Below are positions 8,051-15,787 of a stretch of DNA of 64,000 nucleotides, one piece after another. Both the position numbers and the translations under genes were made by a program. How positions within the stretch are numbered: position 1 is the first letter of the stretch; each line of letters opens with the position of its first letter. Location of the stretch: positions 124,001-188,000 of the forward strand of contig NZ_SMGP01000004.1 in the NCBI RefSeq assembly GCF_004339745.1. The letters run 5' to 3'. The notes under the pieces are model-generated. The model had not been told where the DNA came from, searched no databases, and worked only from the letters and a program-made list of their open reading frames with translations. Origin of the DNA: Paraburkholderia sp. BL9I2N2 (GTDB lineage Bacteria; Pseudomonadota; Gammaproteobacteria; Burkholderiales; Burkholderiaceae).

Positions 8051-8359
8051 CTACCAGCCGCTCGTCAGCCACGTTGGCAGGGACGACAGGATCAGCAGAT
8101 CCTCGACACAATCCGATAGCTCGCAGACTTCCTGAAAGGCGGCATCGTTGGAGTCGTGCAGATGTTGCCGTCTGAGCTCCCGTAACGCAGTTCCGAGACG
8201 CCGAAGGGTCTCGGGGTCGCTGTTCATCATCGGCCAGCCTCTTAACAGATACGTCAGCGGCACGACGGTTCTGGTTTCGCACCACCGGTCGAAGAGATGC
8301 AAGCACATTGCGTTGACGTGCTCGATCGAGTTTTCTCTTTCGGACAGATAGGGAACCAT
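8051..8359 (-). CDS. Small uncharacterised protein, paralogue of 1557-1898
   Basis: A 102-residue soluble protein of unknown function. It shares LFDxWCExR, V-x-PLxYLL, a WP pair, ALRELRR and a terminal ELSDCVEDLL with the 113-residue protein at 1557-1898. The two genes face each other across the two-component locus, about 6.5 kb apart, and their promoters are also copies of one layout. This suggests duplication of the gene together with its control region. It heads a two-gene unit with the transposase-derived protein. Its soluble character and two conserved cysteines would suit a small adaptor or redox-responsive protein, but I cannot assign a function. Confidence 0.75.
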   Translation of the reverse strand: MVPYLSERENSIEHVNAMCLHLFDRWCETRTVVPLTYLLRGWPMMNSDPETLRRLGTALRELRRQHLHDSNDAAFQEVCELSDCVEDLLILSSLPTWLTSGW

Positions 8360-8395
8360 GGCAGCACTCGGATGAAGGACGATCGGCGTGCGTTC

Positions 8396-8482
8396 ATCGT
8401 ATGTGGCCAGTTTTCGCGGTGCTGTCAGGAGATCAAGAAAATAAGAGTGGCCGATGCTGAACTTTGGGTCAGGGAATCCTTA
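8396..8482 (-). promoter_or_regulatory. Activator-type promoter of the 8359-7177 unit (copy D)
   Basis: Read on the minus strand, TAAGGATTCCCTGA (8482-8469) is followed by the half-site TCCTGA (8430-8425, centres 48 bp apart). Exactly 23 bp further is TACGAT (8401-8396), 36 bp before the ATG at 8359. The layout matches copies B and C, and as in B there is no recognisable -35 box. The remainder of the gap to 8545 holds nothing else I can name. Confidence 0.6.
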
Positions 8483-8544
8483 GAGGCTCGTTTTTATATC
8501 AGCGACCGGCATTCGCCGTGTGGAAGAGCTTGCGTCTTGATGCG

Positions 8545-9549
8545 TCAGAAAGCTCGCCGGCCTTCAATCGGATATCCGGGATCCGAATAGCCCGGCGTCG
8601 ATGCGTGACCGGGAGGCACCAAGTTGTCCACAAACTCTTCGTCGTCGGCCCCCAGTTGCACATTCAGCGCCTGAACGTAACTGTCCCAATGAGCCTCGGT
8701 GCGAGGACCGACGATAGTCGAGCTGACGATTTTGTTCTTGAGCACCCAGGCCAATGCGAAGGCGATCGAATTGGTACCGCGTGCCGCGGCGTGCGCCGCA
8801 ACCTTCTGCGCGATCGCCAGCGACTCAGGCCGCCATTCGGTCTGCTGGATGCGCTTGTCACCGCGCCCTACGCGCGAATCAGCGGGCGGCGCGCCATTCA
8901 GCGTGTATTTGCCGGTCAGCACGCCGCGGGCGAGCGGGCTATAAGGCACAACGCCGATGCCATAGTGCGCCGCTGCGGGCAACTGCTCGACTTCGGCAGT
9001 GCGGTCCACGATGTTGTAAAGCGGCTCGCTGGCGACTGGGCGCTCGATGCCGAGCTGGTCGGCAAGACGCACAATCTCGGCAATGCGCCAGCCGCGGAAG
9101 TTGGACAAGCCGAAGTAGCGAACCTTTCCTTGGCGGATCAGATCGCCAATCGCGCGGACACCTTCTTCGAGCGGTGCATCGAGCAGTGCGCGGTGAAAGT
9201 AGAGGATGTCGATATAGTCCGTGCCGAGGCGCTTGAGACTGGCTTCCACCGACTGAATGATCCACTTGCGCGACTGGCCCTGTTCGTTCGGACCCTGCGT
9301 CGCCGGATAGCCGAACTTCGTGGCGATCACCCAGCTGTCGCGGCGCTCGGCAATCGCACGGCCGACGATTTCCTCGGAACGGCCAGCGTGGTAGACATCC
9401 GCTGTGTCAATGAAGTTGACGCCCTGATCGAACGCTTTATCGATGATGCGCTTCGACGTGGCTTCATCCGTTTCACCACCGAACATCATCGCGCCCAGAC
9501 ACAAGGGTGAAACCTTGAGGGCGCTACGGCCCAGATACCGATAATCCAT
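8545..9549 (-). CDS. Aldo/keto reductase
   Basis: A 334-residue NADPH-dependent oxidoreductase with the (alpha/beta)8 AKR fold. The catalytic tetrad is visible: Asp48 and Tyr53 (FIDTADVYHAGRSE), Lys78 (ATKFG) and His119 (ILYFHR). The C-terminal cofactor region includes STIVGPRTEAH. It resembles the general AKR group (YajO/PhdYeaE-like) that reduces small aldehydes and ketones; the substrate cannot be read from sequence. It is divergent from the LysR gene at 9852, which probably controls it. The length and the N-terminus (MDYRYLGRSALKVSPLCLGAM) are standard for the family. Confidence 0.9.
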   Translation of the reverse strand: MDYRYLGRSALKVSPLCLGAMMFGGETDEATSKRIIDKAFDQGVNFIDTADVYHAGRSEEIVGRAIAERRDSWVIATKFGYPATQGPNEQGQSRKWIIQSVEASLKRLGTDYIDILYFHRALLDAPLEEGVRAIGDLIRQGKVRYFGLSNFRGWRIAEIVRLADQLGIERPVASEPLYNIVDRTAEVEQLPAAAHYGIGVVPYSPLARGVLTGKYTLNGAPPADSRVGRGDKRIQQTEWRPESLAIAQKVAAHAAARGTNSIAFALAWVLKNKIVSSTIVGPRTEAHWDSYVQALNVQLGADDEEFVDNLVPPGHASTPGYSDPGYPIEGRRAF

Positions 9550-9729
9550 TAGCTTTCTCCATGCAGGCTACGCCTGCTGTCTGCGACTCTTCCGGACCAC
9601 GCTATAAACAGCGGCTAAGTTCAGATGATAGGCATTCGCCGTCTAGAGATTAAGTCCATGAAACTGCAAGAGGTTATGAAATGCATTCATGAATATTCCT
9701 GTATGCCTGTGCAAACGCGGCTAGCTTTA

Positions 9730-9750
9730 GTTGAGGTGGCGTGTCTCAAC
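9730..9750. promoter_or_regulatory. Candidate LysR operator, GTTGAG-N9-CTCAAC
   Basis: A perfect 6-bp inverted repeat with a 9-bp spacer in the 302-bp divergent gap between the aldo/keto reductase (start 9549) and the LysR gene (start 9852). Its size and dyad fit the T-N11-A type sites of LysR regulators. A second imperfect dyad (ATGAA-N5-TTCAT) lies at 9676-9690. No gene is seen in 9550-9851. Confidence 0.4.
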
Positions 9751-9851
9751 CGACGCGAATACAAACTGGCATTGGCCCGACGAATTTAACGACTGCGCAC
9801 CTGTGTGACTAGTGGTTAAATTCGGCAATCACCCATGAGGATGGTTCATCA

Positions 9852-10754
9852 ATGCCACGCGAAAATTTCAACGATCTGCTCGCTTTCATCGCCGTCGCGC
9901 GCGAACGCAGCTTTACTCGCGCCGCCGCCCAACTCGGTGTATCGCAATCGGCTTTGAGCCACACGATCCGCGCGCTCGAAACCAGGCTCGGCCTGCGGCT
10001 GTTGACGCGAACCACGCGCAGCGTATCGCCGACCGAGGCAGGTGAGCGCATCCTGCGGACGGTTGCGCCGCGCTTCGAGGAGATCGAAACCGAACTGACG
10101 GCCGTCACTGAGCTTCGCGACAAACCCGCCGGCACGATTCGCATCACCGCGACCGATTACGCGACCAACACGGTGCTCTGGCCCAGGTTGTCGAAGGTGC
10201 TCCGTAAATATCCGGAGATCAAGGTCGAGATCATCACGGACTACGGCTTAACTGACATCGTGGCGGACCGCTACGACATCGGCATTCGTAACGGAGATCA
10301 GGTCGCGAAGGACATGATTGCGGTGCGCGTTGCCGCGGATATGAAGATGTCGATCGTCGGCACCCCGGCCTATTTGGAAAAGCAGCCGTTGCCGAAAAAG
10401 CCACAGGATCTGATGGCGCACAACTGCATCAACCTGCGCTTGCCGACACTCGGAGTGTTTTACGCGTGGGAATTGAGAAAGGGCAGTCGAGAAATCCAGG
10501 TTCGTGTGGAGGGCCAGTTCTCGTTCAACGGTACCTATCACATGCTCGACGCGGCACTGGCCGGTTACGGCCTTGCGTACATACCGTCCGACCTGGCGCA
10601 ACCTCACGTTACGGCGGGGCGTCTCATTCGCGTGCTCGACGACTGGTGTCCGACATTTCCGGGCCTGCACGCGTATTACGCCAGCCGATCCGAGTCGTCG
10701 CGAGCGATGGCGCTGATTATCGATTCGCTGCGTTATCGTCAGAAGACGAACTAG
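9852..10754 (+). CDS. LysR-family transcriptional regulator
   Basis: A 300-residue LysR regulator. The winged helix-turn-helix spans about 5-64 (FIAVARERSFTRAAAQLGVSQSALSHTIRALETRLGLRLLTRTTRSV), followed by a linker helix and an effector-binding domain (about 92-295). It belongs to the CrgA/AaeR-like group with the RSVSPTEAGERIL phrase. Divergent placement against the aldo/keto reductase suggests local control of that gene and itself, with the GTTGAG dyad at 9730-9750 as a plausible site. The effector is unknown. Confidence 0.93.
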   Translation: MPRENFNDLLAFIAVARERSFTRAAAQLGVSQSALSHTIRALETRLGLRLLTRTTRSVSPTEAGERILRTVAPRFEEIETELTAVTELRDKPAGTIRITATDYATNTVLWPRLSKVLRKYPEIKVEIITDYGLTDIVADRYDIGIRNGDQVAKDMIAVRVAADMKMSIVGTPAYLEKQPLPKKPQDLMAHNCINLRLPTLGVFYAWELRKGSREIQVRVEGQFSFNGTYHMLDAALAGYGLAYIPSDLAQPHVTAGRLIRVLDDWCPTFPGLHAYYASRSESSRAMALIIDSLRYRQKTN

Positions 10755-10871
10755 CGTTAGCGAATCCCCCTCTCGTACGAGACAAATCCGCGCGTTGCAG
10801 CAGAGCATTTTGTGTTCCTGCCGCCGGCATACTATGCTGAAACTCTCCCATGGCGATCGGCGGGAATTCCC

Positions 10872-12497
10872 ATGCGCATGCAATTCCTGGCTGTTCTGGC
10901 GTTGATCGCCTCAAGTTCGTTCGTCGCCGGTTGCGGCAGTGAACTCTCGCAAGATCCTATTGCGCAGATCATGGAGAAGCCGCGCTATACGAGTGCGAAG
11001 TCGCAATGGTCGATGATCGTCATGGACGCGAGCACCGGCGAAGTGCTGTACTCGCTGCAGCCTGACGTGCTGTCATTGACCGGCTCGGTGCGCAAGCTCT
11101 TCTCGGTGGGGACGGCACTCAACGCCATCGGTCCGGATTATCGTTTTGAAACTCCGGTCTATCGTAATGGCACCGTCGACGCATCCGGCAAACTGACTGG
11201 TGATCTCATCGTCAAGGCATCCGGCGATCTGACTTTCGGCGGCCGGATGAAGGCCGACGGCACGATCGATTTCACCGACTTCGATCATAACGAGGCGCGT
11301 GCCTTCAATGGTGCGATCCTGACACCCGAAGATCCATTGACGGCCGTGAACCAGTTGGCGGCGCAGGTCAGGGCGGCGGGCATTACGTCGATCAGCGGCG
11401 ACGTGATCATCGACGACAGGCTCTTTGACGCGTTCCGCGTGCCGAATGGCAACGTGCTCATTTCGCCGATTCTCATCAACGAGAACGTGATCGATGTGAC
11501 GCTCGCGCCGGGTGCGAACGCGGGGCAACCTGGCCAGCTCGACTGGCGGCCGCGCACGAGCGCGATGACCGTGCAGGGAACGTCGATTACGACTGCGGCC
11601 AACAGCGCACCGGACATCGTGATATCCGGCGACGCGCTCGACGAAGGGCCGCTCAGTTGTCTTGCCACGCCCGGCTGCAAAGGAACCATCTCCGGCGAAG
11701 CCAGCCTCAACACGCCGGCTTCGATCCCTGCCGGCTATCAGGCGGCTTTGATCGGCAACGACCTGTACGTCAGCAACCTGCGTGTCGAGGATCCGCCGTC
11801 CTTTGCGCGGACCGCCTTCATCGACGCATTGGCACGCGCCGGCGTGACGGTGTCGGCGCCCGCTGTCCAGCCAAATGCTTCAGACAAATTGCCCGCGCCG
11901 CAAACGTATACGAGCGCGACGCAGGTCGCGAGTTTTACGTCGTTGCCGTATTCGGAGTTCGCGAAGCTGATCCTCAAGGTCAGCCTGAATACGGGCGCTA
12001 ATCTGAGCCTGATGTACCAGGGTTTGACGAAAGGCGCGCGGACCGTCGGCGACGCGCTGGCCACCGAGCGTCAATCCTTGACCGGCGATTTGGGCCTCGA
12101 TGGAGCGGGCTTCAATTTTCCGACCAATGGCAGCGGCACGCCCGACAGCCGCGCGACGGCACGCACCACCGCGACGCTGCTCAGCGTAATGAGCCGCCGG
12201 CCGAACTACACGGTGTATCGGAACGCACTCTCAATTCTCGGTGTCGATGGCTCGCTTGCCGCAATCGGTAAAAACGTGGCGGGCAAGGAGCATATCGCCG
12301 TGAAGAGTGGCGCGACCGTCACGGGCGGCCTGATGATCGCCATGAACATGGCCGGCTATATCGACGCAAAGAGCGGACGGCGGCTCGCCTACGCGCTGTT
12401 CGTCAACAACGCCGGTCCGGTGGCCGCGCTCACCGATACGCTCGATGTATTCGACGACGAGGCAGAAATACTTGGCATCGTCTACGCACGGTATTGA
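10872..12497 (+). CDS. PBP4/DacB-like D-Ala-D-Ala carboxypeptidase lipoprotein
   Basis: A 541-residue protein of peptidase family S13, predicted to trim or cut peptidoglycan peptides in the periplasm. The start at 10872 gives a lipoprotein signal (FVAGC, Cys21) and follows a GGCGGGAA ribosome-binding site; the longer frame from 10812 lacks one. Active-site motifs: SxxK as Ser72-Val-Arg-Lys75, SxN as SLN in KVSLNTGANLSLM, and the KTG box changed to KSG (AVKSGATVTGG). Typical PBP4 phrases are present (GDLIVKASGDLTFGG, GDVIIDDRLF, LGVDGSLA). A paralogue of the same size lies tail to tail at 12526-14160. A lipid anchor is unusual for PBP4, so activity on standard peptidoglycan is not assured. Confidence 0.85.
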   Translation: MRMQFLAVLALIASSSFVAGCGSELSQDPIAQIMEKPRYTSAKSQWSMIVMDASTGEVLYSLQPDVLSLTGSVRKLFSVGTALNAIGPDYRFETPVYRNGTVDASGKLTGDLIVKASGDLTFGGRMKADGTIDFTDFDHNEARAFNGAILTPEDPLTAVNQLAAQVRAAGITSISGDVIIDDRLFDAFRVPNGNVLISPILINENVIDVTLAPGANAGQPGQLDWRPRTSAMTVQGTSITTAANSAPDIVISGDALDEGPLSCLATPGCKGTISGEASLNTPASIPAGYQAALIGNDLYVSNLRVEDPPSFARTAFIDALARAGVTVSAPAVQPNASDKLPAPQTYTSATQVASFTSLPYSEFAKLILKVSLNTGANLSLMYQGLTKGARTVGDALATERQSLTGDLGLDGAGFNFPTNGSGTPDSRATARTTATLLSVMSRRPNYTVYRNALSILGVDGSLAAIGKNVAGKEHIAVKSGATVTGGLMIAMNMAGYIDAKSGRRLAYALFVNNAGPVAALTDTLDVFDDEAEILGIVYARY

Positions 12498-12525
12498 CGA
12501 AACGCAGGCAGGCTGCGCCGCCGCG

Positions 12526-14160
12526 TTACTGCAGTTTCCAGAGCATCGCTGAAATCGTGCCTTCGTCCTGGAAGACCGATAGCACGTCGATGATGCCTGA
12601 AATAGGAACGTTGTTCACCGTCAGCACGAACGCGATCCGGTGGCCGCTTTTCGCGTCGATATAGCCGGCGAGGGATTGTCCTCTCAGGAACGGTAACGTC
12701 GGCGCGTTTGGGTTCTCCGTGACGTAAGTGCCGGTCTTCGCGTGCACCTGGCCTTTCGCTCCCGCAAGCGTCGCATCGGATTCGAAGGCGGTGATGGTGG
12801 CCAGCGATCCGTCTACGCCCAGCACCGGCAACGCGTCGAAGTAGGGCGAAAAGACCGGCGTCGTGCTCATGCCTCTCAGCATGGCAATGACGGCAGTGCC
12901 GCTCGCAGTCGAGTCGCCGCCGCCGCTGCCGTCGATGAAGTGATACTGGCTCGACGGGATCTTGAACGTGGTGGTCAGCACGCTCTGTTCCGCCGCCAAC
13001 GCGTCGGTCAGCGTCTTGGCGTTGTTGTTCGCAAGACCGAACAGCATGAGGCTCGTATCGGCGCCGATGTTATAGCTGACCTTCATGACGTATTTAGCGT
13101 ATTGCTCATACGGTTGCGAAGTGAGTTGCGCAACCTGCGTCGCGCTCGAATACGAGCCTTGCGCGGGCAGCAACTGAACCGGATTGGCGGCGACGGGCGT
13201 CGCCGTGACCGTGACACCTGCGCGGGCCAGGGCTTCGATAAAGACCGTCCGGGCGTAATTGGATGGCTCGGTCACGCGGAACGTGCGGATGAGCGGGTAG
13301 GCGTTCGTCAGTGGCGGCACGAACCCGGCCGGCACGTTACCGGTTACGTTGCCGACACAACCCGATGAGCCGATGCACAACGGCGGTTCCGGTGCGAGCT
13401 CGATATCCAGACCCGAGGTCGCGCTGCCCGTCGCGAGCGTGGATTGCACGCTAAACGCGGCCGTTTTGGGCCGCCAGTCGAATGGAACGGCCGAGCCTTC
13501 GGCGCTCTGGTTCAGGGTGACGTCGACGACGTCGTCGTTGACGAAGATCGGCCGCACATTGAACTCACCGCGGAAGTTGAAAGGCTCGAAAAGCCGGTCG
13601 TCGATCACGACATCGCCGTTGATTGTCTTGATGCCCGCAGCCGCGACCTGCGCCGCGAGGGAATTGAAGCCGGCGAGCGGATCGGGCGTGGCGAGTATCG
13701 CGTTGCCCAACGAGTCGGCCTCGTTGTGATCGAAGTTCGTGATGGCGATCGTGCCGTCCGGGTTGGCTCGGCCGCCCATTGTCAGATCGCCGCTTGCCAG
13801 CAGAACCAGATTGCCGGTGAGGGTGCCGCTAGCATTGACCGTACCCTGCCGGTAGACCGGCGTGACGAATTGATGCTGCGCACCCAGTTGATTCAACGCG
13901 GAGCCGACCGAAAAGAGCTTGCGCACCGAACCGATCAGCATTTGGGCGCTCGAGTTCATATCGTAGATCACATCGCCCGAGTCGAGGTCGACCACTCGCA
14001 TCGACCAGGTCGCGCTCTTGTAGATCGGCTTTTGCATCACCTGCATGATCGAATCGGGGACGGTCGGATTCGAATTGATCGAATCGCCGCACGACACCAG
14101 CAGAATGGCACTCGCGATTGCGGCCCAACGTTTCCACTGTCGATCGATGGTCGGGCTCAT
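12526..14160 (-). CDS. PBP4/DacB-like lipoprotein, paralogue of 10872-12497
   Basis: A 544-residue S13-type protein closely related to its convergent neighbour. ATG at 14160 is chosen because it follows GGAGAC and gives a lipoprotein signal (LLVSC, Cys24); the frame extends further upstream without either feature. Motifs: Ser78-Val-Arg-Lys81, SYN (KVSYNIGADTSLM) and a standard KTG (HAKTGTYV). So this copy keeps KTG where the other has KSG. The stops are 28 bp apart with no clear stem-loop between. The pair probably arose by inverted duplication, and the copies may have diverged in substrate or timing. Confidence 0.85.
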   Translation of the reverse strand: MSPTIDRQWKRWAAIASAILLVSCGDSINSNPTVPDSIMQVMQKPIYKSATWSMRVVDLDSGDVIYDMNSSAQMLIGSVRKLFSVGSALNQLGAQHQFVTPVYRQGTVNASGTLTGNLVLLASGDLTMGGRANPDGTIAITNFDHNEADSLGNAILATPDPLAGFNSLAAQVAAAGIKTINGDVVIDDRLFEPFNFRGEFNVRPIFVNDDVVDVTLNQSAEGSAVPFDWRPKTAAFSVQSTLATGSATSGLDIELAPEPPLCIGSSGCVGNVTGNVPAGFVPPLTNAYPLIRTFRVTEPSNYARTVFIEALARAGVTVTATPVAANPVQLLPAQGSYSSATQVAQLTSQPYEQYAKYVMKVSYNIGADTSLMLFGLANNNAKTLTDALAAEQSVLTTTFKIPSSQYHFIDGSGGGDSTASGTAVIAMLRGMSTTPVFSPYFDALPVLGVDGSLATITAFESDATLAGAKGQVHAKTGTYVTENPNAPTLPFLRGQSLAGYIDAKSGHRIAFVLTVNNVPISGIIDVLSVFQDEGTISAMLWKLQ

Positions 14161-14589
14161 GGCATGTCTCCAGCGTTGACTGCACGGTAAGCGGCTCGAT
14201 TCGCAGCGGATGCATCCCGTCACGGCGAGATTGCGGCATCAGAAAGTTCGGCGCTCAGGCGAACGACAACGCCGCATGAAGTGAAAATCACGCACGGTGC
14301 GAAATTCGATCTCCGGCAACAGCAGGTAATGTACTTCTACTTTGTGACCCGGCCGGCAGATAGTGGAATTAAATACCGTCCTGAACGGGTGTCAAGGAGA
14401 CCGTATGCATTGACGCGCAGGCGGCGAAGCTTTGGCGTTGTTGCATGATGAGTAAAATAGGCCGGCTTATTGCAGCTATCATTTAGCACTCGGGGCAAAC
14501 CGGGGTAAACAGCGTCGTTGTGGCCGCAACGACGCCAACGAAGCGCTGGGATTCACCGGCTTTGCCACACAGTTCGTAAGGAGGGAGCA
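14161..14589. other. Intergenic gap upstream of the split chromate transporter
   Basis: A 429-bp stretch between the divergent lipoprotein gene and the ChrA pair. No gene of normal size is supported. A strong ribosome-binding site (AAGGAGACCGT) precedes an ATG at 14404 whose frame is only Met-His-stop. An AT-rich patch near 14450 (TAAAAT at 14453-14458, with TTGGCG upstream at 15-bp spacing) could be a weak promoter for the ChrA genes. Confidence 0.4.
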
Positions 14590-15216
14590 TTGGTCAAAGG
14601 CACCAACGGGCAAGAAGTTCTCGATCCGGCATCGACGCGTGAAGACATCGGGCAAGGCGGCGGAGGTGCGCCGGGCGAGGTGACCGCGCTAGGGCTGTTC
14701 CTTATTTTTTCCCGCATCGGTCTCACGAGTTTTGGCGGGGGATTGAGTGGCTGGTTTCTGCGCGAGTTCGTGCACGACCGGCGCTGGCTGAGCGAGGACG
14801 AGTTCCTCAACGGACTGGCGTTGTCGCAGGCGCTGCCGGGCGTCAACATCAAGAATCTGGCCATCTGGATCGGTTATCGTTTGCTTGGCTGGCGCGGCGC
14901 GCTGGCCGGATTTTGCGGAATCATCTTCCCGCCGGCCGTCCTGATCGTGCTGCTCGGCGCATTCTTCTCGGCCATCGCCTATCTGCCACTCACGCATACC
15001 GCGCTGGCCGGTGCGGCGGCAGGTGCAATCGGCCTATCCGCGGCGATGGCGATCACCGCCGCGCGCAGGCTGCCGCGGCGGCTCTTTTCGTACCTCATGC
15101 TGATCGCGACCTTCGTGGCGGTGGCGTTATTCAGGGCGTCGCTCGTGTGGACAGTGTTGATAGCCGGCGTCCTGAGCGTCGGCTACGAATACGTCCGTTC
15201 GCCGCGGCAGCAATAA
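14590..15216 (+). CDS. Chromate transporter, N-terminal half protein (short-chain ChrA)
   Basis: A 208-residue inner-membrane protein of the CHR (chromate ion transporter) family with about six membrane segments. Family phrases are FSRIGLTSFGGG near residue 36, and SQALPGVNIKNLAIWIGY. The TTG at 14590 is chosen for its ribosome-binding site (AAGGAGGGAGCA); the frame opens earlier at 14518 without one. Together with the next gene it forms a two-gene short-chain ChrA pair, where each product equals half of a long ChrA protein. The usual role is export of chromate, but sulfate or other oxyanions are possible. Confidence 0.85.
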   Translation: MVKGTNGQEVLDPASTREDIGQGGGGAPGEVTALGLFLIFSRIGLTSFGGGLSGWFLREFVHDRRWLSEDEFLNGLALSQALPGVNIKNLAIWIGYRLLGWRGALAGFCGIIFPPAVLIVLLGAFFSAIAYLPLTHTALAGAAAGAIGLSAAMAITAARRLPRRLFSYLMLIATFVAVALFRASLVWTVLIAGVLSVGYEYVRSPRQQ

Positions 15217-15250
15217 CGACAGTCGGGCAACTTTCAGAAAGCCACATCAC

Positions 15251-15787
15251 GTGTCCAGAAATCTCATCGCACTGTTTTCGGTTTTTGCGCCGCTTTCGAT
15301 CGTGACGGTCGGCGGCGGGCAAGGGATCATCGCCGAGGTCCAACGGCAAGTCGTCGACGTGCATCATTGGATGACGCACGCCCAATTCCTGAGCGACTTC
15401 GCGATTGCTCGGCTCGCGCCGGGTCCGGGGTCGCTGCTCGCGACATTGATCGGCTGGCAGGTGGGCGGCTTTGGCGGAGCCCTCGTGGCGACGCTGGCTT
15501 TGTTCGGGCCAACGGCGTTCCTGATGTGCGGTGTGGTGCACGTGTGGAACAGACATGAAGGCGCCCGCTGGCTGAACGCGTTGCAGGCGGGTCTGCGGCC
15601 CGTCGCCGCCGGTCTTATTCTGGCCGCCGTCTACGTGTTGATGAAACAACTCGATGGCGGCTGGATAGCATGGCTTACCGCGGCAATCGCGACCGTGCTG
15701 GTGATGACGACCCGAATCAACGCTTTGGTGTTGATAGCGGGCGGCGCCGGGTCGTTCGTCGTGCTGCATCTCGCGGGTTTGCTTTAG
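15251..15787 (+). CDS. Chromate transporter, C-terminal half protein (short-chain ChrA)
   Basis: A 178-residue membrane protein corresponding to the second half of ChrA, with the family phrases VTVGGGQGIIAEVQRQVV and FAIARLAPGPGSLLATLIGWQ, and five to six hydrophobic segments. It starts at a GTG 34 bp after the first half and should be co-transcribed; the two products are expected to assemble as a heterodimer. The stop overlaps the end of the convergent LysR gene by 4 nt, leaving no room for a terminator between them. Confidence 0.85.
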   Translation: MSRNLIALFSVFAPLSIVTVGGGQGIIAEVQRQVVDVHHWMTHAQFLSDFAIARLAPGPGSLLATLIGWQVGGFGGALVATLALFGPTAFLMCGVVHVWNRHEGARWLNALQAGLRPVAAGLILAAVYVLMKQLDGGWIAWLTAAIATVLVMTTRINALVLIAGGAGSFVVLHLAGLL

